From contig SJOL01007097.1 of assembly GCA_004794785.1 (NCBI GenBank), positions 417,982 through 481,981 on the forward strand: 64,000 bases of DNA. Direction: 5' to 3'. A program made the position numbers and the translations under genes. Numbering within the stretch: the first letter of the stretch is position 1; every line of letters starts with the position of its first letter. Of this stretch, positions 25,274 to 36,636 are shown piece after piece. This stretch comes from Opisthorchis felineus (Eukaryota; Platyhelminthes; Trematoda; Opisthorchiida; Opisthorchiidae). The notes beneath the pieces were generated by a model. That model was not told the DNA's origin. It made no database searches and saw only the letters and a list, made by a program, of their open reading frames with translations.

Positions 25274-26556
25274 TGTCTCACCTGTACTTTTGTGTTACAG
25301 CCAGGCGTATGATAAAACGCTAACCACTCCCCATCTAGCACACTTACATTGCAATTCCACACCGGTTTCATTACTTGTCGGACGAGAATAGTTGGAAATT
25401 GGGTTTGGTATGAACGCAATAGGAATGACCGTTAAATATAACTAGTCTCCTATTAGAACTAAAATAACAAGTGACCATACATTCGTGATGTATGAGGAGA
25501 CGGAAAACAGCTTAGGAAGACTATGGGAAGGAAACCTTCTAATTCAAACCTGATATTTAAAGCATGATTGCACGGTTGTTTCTGATCACCATAGCATATA
25601 CAAGTATATTATGTGTCCAGATTTGTTACGTCTTACTGACACGTCCGAGGACTTTTTTCAATTATCCTTGTTGTTCTTGTTTTATAAACCCACGTCCGTT
25701 TTTCACCAGGTTCCTGTTTTAATAATTCATTTCTTATACTTGGGTTCGCTACCTGCGAGCAACAGATCCATATGTGTTCCTGGGGAAATAACTAATTATC
25801 TAGGGAATCACAAATAAATAATGCAGACGCATAGATTAGAGCATAATCGTACTTTTTCGTACTTTATATTTCATAGTGCTCGACAGTGCACATCCGGCTT
25901 TCCAAGTCGGAGAACGGTAGAACAAAAGTGAGGCGTGAGTGTGTGCGTGAATCGTCTTTAACGCTTCCAAGTTTCGTAGCTTCCTTGTTAACCAAAACTA
26001 TATGGGGATAATCATGTGTTCCTTCAGTTGACCACTATATTCTGAGGAATTTCCAAATGATAGTTAAAGTTAAAAGAACCCTTCCCATCACCCGAGAAGT
26101 GACATTCTATCGTTATGTGATTGTAGTGTATCCTGGACATACTTCATGCAAGATAGGTCAAATTGCAGTTAGATAACTTGATGCGTTAAAGGGTAGTGTG
26201 AAGAACGGAGAGATGTATCCATTACAAAGTATTCTGGTTTTCATTATGCGGCAGTAATCGCCTGTTCTGGCTTGCAGTTAGGTAAATTTTTCCCATCTGT
26301 GCGATGTAACTGAAAGGATACGGTAAAATGCATTCGGACTCCTTGTCAAACAGTCTTACTTTCTGCTTCAACATAGAAGAGATGAGGATTCAGACATCTC
26401 GATTACAAGCTCAGGTACAGTAAATGCAGAATGAAACACAAGACGGTGGCAGCGGGATCGAACTTCTCGGTATCCTATTTGATGGAAAAGTGCTAGACCA
26501 GTTGAGGTACTACGGACTCTTGGATGTCTAAAACATAGATCACCTCACATAGAGCA

Positions 26557-26569
26557 CCTCCCTCTGATA
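26557..26569. repeat. Target-site duplication, left copy
   Basis: A 13-bp sequence repeated perfectly at 26773-26785 on the other side of the SINE. Identity stops immediately outside the 13 bases on both sides, which fixes the insertion boundaries. Confidence 0.85.
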
Positions 26570-26772
26570 TAGATAATAAATATAAGATAATGACTCATCT
26601 GTAACACCCTTTCAGTGCCTAGCTACCGTGCTACCTGAAGAAAGCACGAGGGCTGGAATACTGTCAGGTTGCCCAAGCCTAGACAGGGGAAGTCGAGATG
26701 CAGAGTTCGGGTTCGAACCACGAACCTTCCGGTCAGTAAATTCGCTCTCCAACCACTTGAGCCATCTCGCCC
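26570..26772 (-). mobile_element. tRNA-derived SINE, apparently full length with target-site duplication
   Basis: On the - strand the element begins with a tRNA-like head. It has an A-box match TGGCTCAAGTGG near the start and a perfect B-box GGTTCGAACCC about 45 bases later, the two internal RNA polymerase III promoter blocks. A tRNA-unrelated body follows, then an AT-rich tail ending near 26570. A perfect 13-bp direct repeat CCTCCCTCTGATA flanks it at 26557-26569 and 26773-26785, as expected for LINE-mediated target-primed insertion. Length is about 203 bp. A second, diverged copy lies at about 6675-6865. The head resembles a serine/leucine-class tRNA but is not a functional tRNA gene. Confidence 0.85.
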
Positions 26773-26785
26773 CCTCCCTCTGATA
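26773..26785. repeat. Target-site duplication, right copy
   Basis: The partner of the 13-bp repeat at 26557-26569. Confidence 0.85.
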
Positions 26786-29700
26786 GGCCAATGGTTAATG
26801 CATGTCAGCTAAGTTTGTTAGTTATTTGTGTGAAGTGGACGCTGGTACTGCCCGGATAACCAAAATGCTTCGTTTAATTTGTTTCAATTTGTTCAAAAGC
26901 GTACGTGCTATGTGAACTGAAGCCGGTGGGAGCTAAACAATAGGGTTACTTGTCTGACAGCTCAGATGTATCGACTTAGTCTTTTCTCGCCTGCTAATCC
27001 GTTTCATCACCTAAGGTAACTGAAGCCTAATCACTGTTAAGCATGATCAGTATTTTTGTCCATACTACATGTTCATGCGCTTGGAATCTTCAAGACTTAC
27101 CAAACACACCTATTACTTTATGCAAATCTGCGCGTTTACATTTTTCCGTGCCTATTTAACATACTCACTGTAAGTATTGCTTTTGCAATACTTCCGTAGG
27201 CTGATTCGTGTCTACTACCTGGTCTTACAAAATACTGCCTTCTTATGTACTGCTCCTTATTAGGGGTTTACAGTGGTGGTTATGTCGGAAAAGTTTTTTG
27301 ATCGTCACATGTGTACCATACTACAACGAAAAGTACCCTCGTGTCATATGGGATATAACTTTTGGTAGGTGCGCCAGCATCAACAACAGAATTTTATCTT
27401 TCGTGCTTCGTAGACTGCAGAATACCGGTTTCATTGTACCCTAGCAGGTGGAAAAAGGAGAAATATTCAACAATAAGTTCCTCAGCAACTTAACCACACG
27501 GTCCTGTTCAATTAATTTCTTACACTTCTTCCAAGTGTTATGGTTGGCTGAAATGAGGAAAGGACAAGCCAGCTGAAACTGATTACAGCTGCTGATTCGT
27601 GAAGAACTAAATTTACACGGAGCTGCATATGCCTTAGTAACCAGAGTTGTCTAAACTGGATATGGGGGACACGCAGAGACTAGTTGAGTACTATGAGCTT
27701 ACCTAAGCACAATATCATAACAACGGGTACCAATGTCATCTTATTCCTTACCAGGGAGTTTGCATTATTTGTCGATTCCCTCAGGTTGTAGGGCGATGCC
27801 ACATCTCTAAATAAGTTAGTCTGGTGGTACTTTCTTGGAGGGGCTTAACGCGCTACTGAGCTGAGATGGGACACAAGACGGTAAAACCGCGGTAGGGTGG
27901 CTAATGGTTCTCTCCCCTCGCAAAATAACACCAGCCTCGAGCAGATTTTGATGAGTAGTCGGAGCAAACTTACATTGCAACATAGGGGTATCACTGTTGT
28001 GGCCTGTCCAGGAGGATGCAAGCTGCGACCGCTCATGACTGCTCCGTATGGCTTTGCCTGTGCCCAGTATCGCGCAGGGTTTCCCGACCTTTGTGTTCCA
28101 GCAGTGGGACATACTTTATATTGAATCTTTTCAAGCCTACATTTATCGCAGGTTGCTCAACGACCCTGTTGAACATGTTTTCACCTAACCTGGATGCAGT
28201 AAAACAATTGTTCAGACTGCCACTAAATTTCAGCTATCCCCGAGGTCAAACTCCAGTCTCCACCACACTCAAAGTGAGTCGCTTCGGATTGCGAGTCTTG
28301 GCCATTCTTCTCATGCGGAAGCCAGTGGAGCTGTTTCTGGGGCGTACTGGACTCAAATTTCCTAATCTCAGGTAGAAAAAGCACTTTTTTTACACTTGGC
28401 GAGATCTAAACGCTGAATCCAAAAAATCTTGCACGGGTCTCTCTCGGACTTCATAATAAAACTCCATTCAAGCATTCTAATAGGCACTTGGCCCGGCATC
28501 CGTTTTGGTACAATGGTGAATGCAATCGAATGACCTAAAAAATTGACTTAACATCCCTGGATGTCCCAACGTTCTCATCAGTCCTTCACCCCCAGGGAAC
28601 GGAATTACGACGTATGATGAATTTTACCCTGCAGGTGACATTAAATCGGAAACCAACCCCATGATTTATATGAATGCCGCTTAGATCAACTGATTTGAGT
28701 ATACCAAGAAGTGAAGTACGCATGTGACCAATTTATAGGACTAGCCTATGTTACTGGCTTGTCGAGGCAAGTTTTGTTGGCTATTTCCGGCTGTTTCAAA
28801 TCGCAACATAGACAGAATATTCCACTAGTATTTCCCTGACTTATGGATAACACGCTGACTGGGAATTTCTCATTTCCGTTGCAGAACAGCCACAAGTTGC
28901 GTTTTGGAGTCATGGAAGTTTGCAGTTTCGTACATTCGCTGCGTTAGCTTATTCCATGGGGTATCAATCGTTTAGAGCTTTGGATTGCAATTTGTTCAGT
29001 CCATCAGCTTCAACAGACGAAAGTGTGAGTGGTGGGAATCACAAAGTTTAAATATTCAAACTTCCGGATTTAGGAATCAGAGTTCGATTAACATTTCTAT
29101 AATGCTATTCAATTCCATTTTCTAGGAACGGAGTTAAGATGAAGACCATGGACGGCCACAGACCTAGTGACCGCGCACGGAAAGTGGTTGATTCAAAAAT
29201 GTTTATCAGGACCACCGTATGTACTAGTCACAGCATTCTTCTCGACATCGAGAGTCAGGTCCGTGGACAGGGTGCTGCACAGGTAGCACGCTGCATTATG
29301 AGCGTTAATTCGAAAGCCACTTCTCTGTTGTTGTGACCCACAGGGTAGGTTGTGCAACAGGAAGGGCTAAACCACCTGAACAAACGCATTCTGCAGCTTT
29401 CGGATGACAATCTTAATTCTTACATGGTTGCTCAGTATGACTCTCATTTCAGATGACTGCTAGCGTTTCATTAGTAACACGTATTTAGACATACCCACAC
29501 ACACTTTTGCTCACAGCCAGTTGACACATCAGTAATGCATAAAGAGCTTACATCTTGTCGTGATTCTAACACTGCCAACTTTCCATGCTTCAGGAGGAAT
29601 CTTCGGTGTATTTCATCTTTGATGGCTTTAGAGACTATGTTATGGGCGCGGAAAGATATTGATTATAATCGTGATGTTAATACTAATAGTTATCTCGGGA

Positions 29701-32700
29701 TGAATTGTTTTCACCCGAACAGAAGTAGTGTTGTACCTTCAAGTATGCGCGATTGTAGTAAACAGATCATCCTAGAATCAAACAGTAACACGATTTTCCG
29801 TTTTCTCAGATTTCACTGTGCCCATGCTTGGGATTAGGGTGAGTTGCTGCTGACAGAAATCCATTGAGACTGTCTCGATGTCTTGATTTCAGCCTCATTC
29901 ACGACACTTTGAAGTTGGACGCCACTGTGGTAAAGAGGCATTTCTGTTCCGACAGTGTTTTTCCCCAGTTCTTGGTACGAACTGTACAACAGCCAGTGTT
30001 AAAATTTGTTGGAAGCCATCCAGAATCAACTTTTGGCGCCAGACCATCCGATATGTGTGCAATCTAAGAGACTAATGGAACTGTTCTGCTCTGAATAGGC
30101 CACCTGAACTGTTCCACTAAATTTGGTCTCTTCTGCAAAGTAATTTCAACTAGACTGTCCTTTGAGGGACCAATAAAAGTGGGCACACCCTCCTAGATTA
30201 CCTCTTTAGAGGGATAGGTGTGTATGCAGTTTCTGACTTGTCAGTTTGAAGTCTTTGTTGCTGAATATTTGCAAGGCATATGACAATGATCCAGTCCGAT
30301 TGTTTGTGACAAACGTGTTACACATCTATCGTTGCGTCACTTGGAACCAGAGCTGCCATATTCCTCAAGTTATTGATTAGGCTCACGTACGGTTTCGAAG
30401 CTGGAAACCTCTAAAGTACATTTCGTTAGTCCTTTGAAACAAAGTTTACACTCTGTTCCATCTAGCAGCATGTTAGACATATAAGATTGCAGTCACAATT
30501 TGAGTTCGTAATTAAGGCGATGGCTGTTTGTCATTTATTTTCACCACCAGAATATCTCGGAAAACCGGGGTCAACTAAGACCCTACCGCTAATGAGCAAC
30601 TAACATTCTAGGCGGACTTATTAGTCATTACTGTTTGATCTGCTGAACGCTGTGCGTAGTAGGTTGATTGCAACTGGCTTACCTGGTGTTCATTTTGGTT
30701 CTGCCTGCATGCCCTTGTTAGCGATGTGGACCTGAGGGAATAAGATTACGTGCCAATAACCAGGATCCTTTTGTCACAGATTAGTGACCCCAAGCATGAT
30801 GGTGATTGCACCAAATGATAATGGTACCCAATGCGTGCTTATCAACGTTTGCTAATTGCTTCAGGTTCCAGCGTTCAAGCACAGTCCTCTCTTATAATGC
30901 AATACCAGTGTTTCCGAGGGTCACCGATCAGTGTACTACTGAGTATCCTTATGATGTTCAAACAACCCATAGGTTTACAGCTGGTGTTGCTCATGGGATG
31001 ATGATAGTGGACATACACTGGAGGTAAATTAGAACAGACATACTTAGGTTAATTTTTATGTCTAGAAAATAGAACAACTAGCATGTCGGTATACTTTACG
31101 GCCGATCCTACGAAGGCGGCTGGTTTATCATGATGTTCACATTGACGTGGATGAAGTGGAATAATGGAATTCCTTCTAACCGGCTGGCTTGCTTCTGAGG
31201 ATTGCGACAAGTGGTGCAAGAGAACTCCTCACCTCTGTGTCAACGTTCTTCCGTAAACCACTCAGAAATCCACAGTTTTTAAACTTACATGAATACTATC
31301 ATCACATCTAAATATCGGGCGCTACAGAGCTTGAACTCAAGTTGTCAGTTGACCACAGATAATTCTTCTTGCGTTGCAAGTTTCGACTGTTTGTTACAAA
31401 CCTTCAGCCGGTGGCTGGCTATCTACTAAATTGTACTCATTTCCAATAATGCATTATATTCGAACTGCTTCTGAAACAGTGACGCAAAGGATCTGTGCAG
31501 ACATTCGAACTTGAATTCGGTTAGCTGCGTGGTCTTGTTGCCTGTAGTGTCCAGATTAGATTGCCACGGAAGATCGATGTCCTAACGAGGAGTTTCCCTT
31601 CTGCATTTGAACTGCACGTCGAATAAAATGGGTTTGCTTTATTTGAGCCTAATCATTCTGGGTTTCGAGTGCTCATCAAGCTGGTATGTGAACAATTTTT
31701 GCAAGGGGGTTTAAATAGGAATGGCATGTCCAGCATCGACAATTGCTGATGCAATGCTTTTCAGTTTGTGGCAAAACACACAGACCCCAGAAACCCCGTC
31801 ACATGACAGTTACATACCGTTTCGGTGGAATGGGCATTGTTTCTGTTGGAGTTTAGTTAGAATCAACAAACGTTTTGGTTTGCAGATGTATATAGAACAC
31901 CTTTATTACGATCTACAAGCTATACACTCTATTTCAAGCTACACAGTCTCATCAGTTTAGTTAGACATAGATTACGTAAGCAACAACAGCTTTTTTTTAC
32001 CGACATCTCCATGTGAAAATTATCACATTTTAGCCTCTTTCTTTTGGAATCAACCCCTAACACTAAGTTCCGTGTGTGAAACCCCACTTCCATTGATGAG
32101 CAGTACAACATCAGGATCTTTGACAGGTCTGCACATGAGCGTATCGCACCTGTTCTATGGGTTTGGATGTCTTTTGTGTGTTGACTCATCTTAAATCGCC
32201 TGAAATCAGGCGGCCTGTTTAGCTAGTGACGCCAGTTGTTTGAAAAGTGTGAAAATCAGAGTTCCGGGTTAATTTGCAACACTTGAAGTCTCCGTGCAGC
32301 GTATTTGAATAAGTTGCATCATCAGACAGATTTGTGTGAACATTTCACTTTATTTAGCTCTATTTACTGAAATTTAGGCAGGTGTCAAAGCATAGGTTAG
32401 AAATCCTTGCTCACAGTTTTATAAAAAAATTTGGTTCACACTCTAAAAGGATTATCAAGTGAAAAAATAAATCATTGGCATTGAATAAGTGTCTCAAACT
32501 ATGTAATAACTTCAAGTTATTGATAGTTGCAGTGCCCCTAGGCAAATGTAGCTCGAATTGGAACACTCGATTCAAGTTAGACACTAAGGGGATGAAATAA
32601 CCGAACACCTGAGTTGATACTACCCACCGTTTTCCCCATTCCACAGTAGAAAACTGAGTGAAGTTGACCAGAATCCCTTTTCTTTATAGTCGGTGCTTCA

Positions 32701-35700
32701 TTTTAGAAGTTTTATACTTTTTAATGTGTTGCTTGGTTTGCAGTTCAGAAAAGTACTCAGTAGTGCCAGAGGTCATGCTCACTCACTGTGTTGCTGCCAT
32801 CCTTTAGACAAGAATGGAAATTTAAAATTTATTCTATTTGGTTACATCGCCTTATCAGTTTTTTCGCTGAAAATTTGTTTCACTTGACTAACAATGGTTA
32901 AACGGCTTCCCTGGAATTTCGTCCGTTTGTTAAACTTCGAATTCGTAAACCCATCCCGCGCTGCATCTGTTATCGTCATAAAGATTTTTGTGGGGAATGA
33001 TGAGTTAATCCTGGTTCCACGAAGTAACCTCATCATAATACTTGCATGGTAACAATGAAAGAATCGTGGTTGAATAGCGACTGTAATACCACTCTAGTAA
33101 TTACTCCTTCTTACAGTGGTTTCCGGCTTAGTCTTTTTCTGGAGAACAAGCCCACCAGGGGGCCTTCTTACTTATTCACACTCAGACTTGACATGATCCG
33201 CCAAGTTTTCTTCACTGTTGTGATAGTAGTGAATTTTCCCGCATCTTGTAAGCCTACCTTCTTACTCATTTTTCGTAAAACCCAGTCCACTAATTTGTGC
33301 ATTGCCTCTAAATTTCGTCAAATGTGCTGGGTAAACTCTCTCTCTCTCACTGATGCTACTTTTATCCTGGGGGTAACCTTTGTAGGATCAGTATAAGACC
33401 TCTTCTGCTTTCAGGTCTATTTTATCTGGTTCGGGGGTTAAACAGGAAGAGGGAGCAGCGTGATCACATACTTATCAATACTCCATCGTTTGTTTCCTGC
33501 TAACGGTGCATTCTCCTTTGTATTATCGTTCTTTGGTAGTTTCCAAGTGCAGAGTCTAGTAGAACGCCGCATCACTGCAGACAGTATCACGTTGTTAGAA
33601 CCTTCCATAATAACCTGTTAGTCCTCAGATGAACCCATGTGCTCCGGCAGAGACACTTCCTCATTCACTTTGTACTTTGTCGATAACAACTCTAGGTCAT
33701 AAAGATAGTTTTGCCCTTGAGAAATGCTCTTCATTCGCACCAAAGTGATTAGCTTCGTTTATCTCAAACGACTCTGAAGAGATTAGGAACATGCTTACTA
33801 ATGCGGGAAGAGTAATTCCATAAATGAATTCTATTCACAGATTCGACATAAAATAGAGAGACTGATACCTGTATTCTCACCCGAACTGGTGAACCTGGTT
33901 TCACTAAAAGATATGTCGATTTGTATTAAATTTGCTTGTATGGGACCTTGGCAGTAATGTTCACTGCTAGTCGTTGGATGTCTTAAACGCATAGTTTTTG
34001 TGTGATTTCATTAGATCCTTACATTTTTTCGATCTCATCCCTCCCCTAAATGAGGACGTCCTTTATGATCTCAAGAGTATTTGCTAAGTTCGCTTAAATC
34101 TTGTCTACTGAATTTGATTGAGACTGTACCGAGCATTAATAATATTTCTTTTCCTAACTTCCATCCAAATGAGCCTTGGAGAACAGTTTACTCCCAAGGC
34201 AAACGATGAGCAAAGTTCCAATTTTTCCTCTTCAGTCTTACTAAAAACTACAAAAGAGATAGTGGGGCATGATGTTTCCCCTCATATGCTTTCTTCCAGG
34301 CCCTTTAAATTAGCCCGACAACTGGACAAACGATAGTACAGCTTATGTTGTAGCTTTGCTTGTTCACTACATTGCTCCGTCTCAAGACAGAGGCAGATCT
34401 ATAGTTAAATGTGTTGTTCTTCGATGCTCTTCCGCATTCCTCATTGTACAGAAGCTATACAAAAGTTGGACTGCAGCACAGTCCGACCCTTCCCGGTAAA
34501 ATTCGTATTCTTAGAAAGCAGTTTTACCTTCATTTATCTTCATTCTTTATAGGGATGATTTTCTCACCGTTTACCCAGCTAAATATTTCAAAAGTGCCGG
34601 TGAATCTGTTTTTTGTTCCACTGTTTCCTTCCCAACTGCTAGTGCTCAGTTTTAGACACATTTATCTGATATCATCTTCTTCTGCTCCCAAATATACCTA
34701 CAACTTAGCCTCTCTAGGTACGTGCAAATGACATTTTGCATATTGCTTTGCTGTTTCTCCTAGTACGACAAACCGTGCAGAACGTCCTGTCGACTGTGTG
34801 CCTGTATTGTACGACTCGAACTGCCGAAAATATCTGGGGTTGAGCTTTTTCATGGCGTCATTTGAACCACTCACCTTGAAACAGTCTTTTACAAACTGAG
34901 GAAACTTAATTTCTGAAATCTGTGCCAGTTTATTCGCTTTCCTACCCTTATGTGAAATTTTGCGTACAGTTGTACGTTACCCGTCGATTTGTCATATGGT
35001 TTAGCTTAACCTGCTTGAAAGTGACTTTCGTCTGCTCGAATGAAATGTATTTATTTTTCTGGACGTATCTTATTTCAATTTCCACGCGTACGTGCTTCAT
35101 TTATACGTGCCTCATTTTGACTTTTCCCGAGTCCATACACGTGTACTTAGTGACGCGCCTTACCCTCCTCACCCAATTTTTTTCAGTAGCAAGTTTCTAC
35201 GGACAATCTAGGAATATCCTTAATCATGTTCATGCTGATCAGTCCGAGTAAAAACAGCACTCATTCATTTTTTAGCTTAAATCTCACTGCCCATATGACT
35301 GTCATTTTGTTTTCCGCTTGGCATTTTTAAAATGGCCAACCATGTAGATGATGGCAATCAGATGGGACTTGGTGAAATCTGCCCAATTACTTCACCTAGC
35401 TAAAAACAAAGCAAGACCTCCGGCAACCTGGTCTAAAATAGTGTGTACAATTTGGAAGCGGTCCTATTCCGTGGAGAAAGCGCTCCTCAAGATCAACTGA
35501 ACGACCAGTAAGAAACAGAATATAATAATCCCCGTACTTTCCACGGCAAAGCAGACAGCAACTGAGTAATTTTTAATCTGTTGGCTCCTGGATGGTCTGT
35601 AAGGAATTAGTTACTGTGATCTTGGTGACTACTGCATTCCTTTTTTTGGGATTTTGGGATTTGTGCATCTTTTTAAGTTCTCCAGCCTTTAGGTGCACGT

Positions 35701-35753
35701 ACGTTCTTCATAGAACGAATATAGCATTTACATAGCATTTTCATTTTTGACAG
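26786..35753. other. Region upstream of the cadherin exons, no exon recognised
   Basis: This may be a long cadherin intron, since the exon at 35754 begins inside a cadherin repeat and needs an upstream partner. I found no DxNDN or A-D-x-G-x-P type cadherin signature here on the + strand. The + strand from about 32690 to 35250 is pyrimidine-rich and gives several 65-116 codon frames, none with a domain. A - strand frame at 27816-28112 (98 codons) looks compositionally plausible but was not recognised. Confidence 0.45.
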
Positions 35754-36636
35754 CTCGTCGCCTTTGATCCAGACGAAGGTCCGCGAGGCTTGGTGCTGTA
35801 TTCCATCCTCAGTGGCGATGAGGGGGGTCAGTTTGAACTGGACGCAAATAGCGGTTGGATCTATCTGGCTCAGTCGCTGAAACACAAAAGAGTCCCGACA
35901 TCTCCTCGTCAATCGAGTGAACCGCAGCACCATAGTAAGATCAATCAGTTTTCAGACAAATGGACTCCAGCTTCCCCAACCATGTTACGTCTTTATGTCC
36001 AAGCGTCCGATTGTGGAACTCCTCCACGATCTTCTTCGTCTGTATTGGATATAATCATACAGCAGTCGCAATCAACTCTAGACTCTGCGCTATCAGTGCA
36101 GCCTCAGGCTCGCGAACAAACCAGAGGGTTCGGAAATACTGAGGAGGAAAAATCGTTACTTTCTAGAAGCATTTTTGACCTACACAAGCAGCATAAGTGG
36201 TCAAGAGATCAAGAACAATATGGCCAACGTGGACTGCTTGTACCATCAGACTTGTTGACTCTGATTGCCATGGTAACAGCTACGCTGGCTGCTCTTGTAC
36301 TGATCTTCATTTTATTTGTTGTATTTCGTTGTCGGCGCCTGAGAATTGCTGAGCACGTGCCGTCTGGGCACAGAACCCACCCCGAAAATGTGTACAAGTC
36401 CAGCTTAGCTGCAACAACGAGAAACCCACCTCATTCAGCTGAAGATGGTGAACGGCAGTCTTTCAAACAGAAATGTCCCTCATATGCATTCTGGTCACGC
36501 TTCGGTCTGCATCGTCACCCGACGCGACGAGTGAAGCATGAACCGCAGCAGGGTGGGATAAATGATTTTCGACCACCCACCACCTACGCTCCGATCCCTA
36601 TACTCTTTCCGCGTATACAGGGAACACTCGGCTCAA
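35754..36636 (+). CDS. Cadherin-superfamily (protocadherin-like) gene, transmembrane exon
   Basis: This is the third-from-last coding exon of a cadherin-type cell-adhesion receptor acting at the plasma membrane. It follows a tttttgacag acceptor and ends at a GTAAGC donor, in phase 0 at the start with one base left over at the end. Residues 1-42 read as the N-terminal half of a membrane-proximal cadherin repeat (LVAFDPDEG, then LYSILSG and FELDANSGWIYL). Residues 78-102 give its C-terminal end (LRLYVQASDCGTPPRSSSS, DIII). The usual LDRE segment is replaced by a Pro/Ser/Gln-rich insert. A stalk follows, then a helix of about 25 hydrophobic residues at 36252-36326, then a basic stop-transfer CRRLR and about 100 cytoplasmic residues. 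The preceding part of the repeat must lie in an upstream exon that I could not find. If the intron is retained, the frame stops at 36693-36695 after a further 19 codons. Family assignment is confident; the subfamily is not. Confidence 0.9.

Noticed and set aside
25120..25419. A 99-codon - strand frame containing MMSPRLVMKRLQSNCPAQR.
   Set aside because: It is the translation of the 135-bp retroposon plus its flanks, so it is not a gene.
26701..26772. A functional tRNA gene suggested by the perfect B-box.
   Set aside because: The acceptor stem does not close and the sequence runs on into a SINE body with a tail and target-site duplication.
34118..34336. A + strand frame resembling a signal peptide (LYRALIIFLFLTSIQMSLG) followed by a polar segment.
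   Set aside because: The frame opens with TTG rather than ATG. It is 72 codons long, stands alone with no convincing donor or downstream exon, and lies in a T-rich tract where hydrophobic frames arise by chance.
35673..36397. Short - strand frames opposite the cadherin exon.
   Set aside because: They are antisense to a well-supported exon and lack features of their own.
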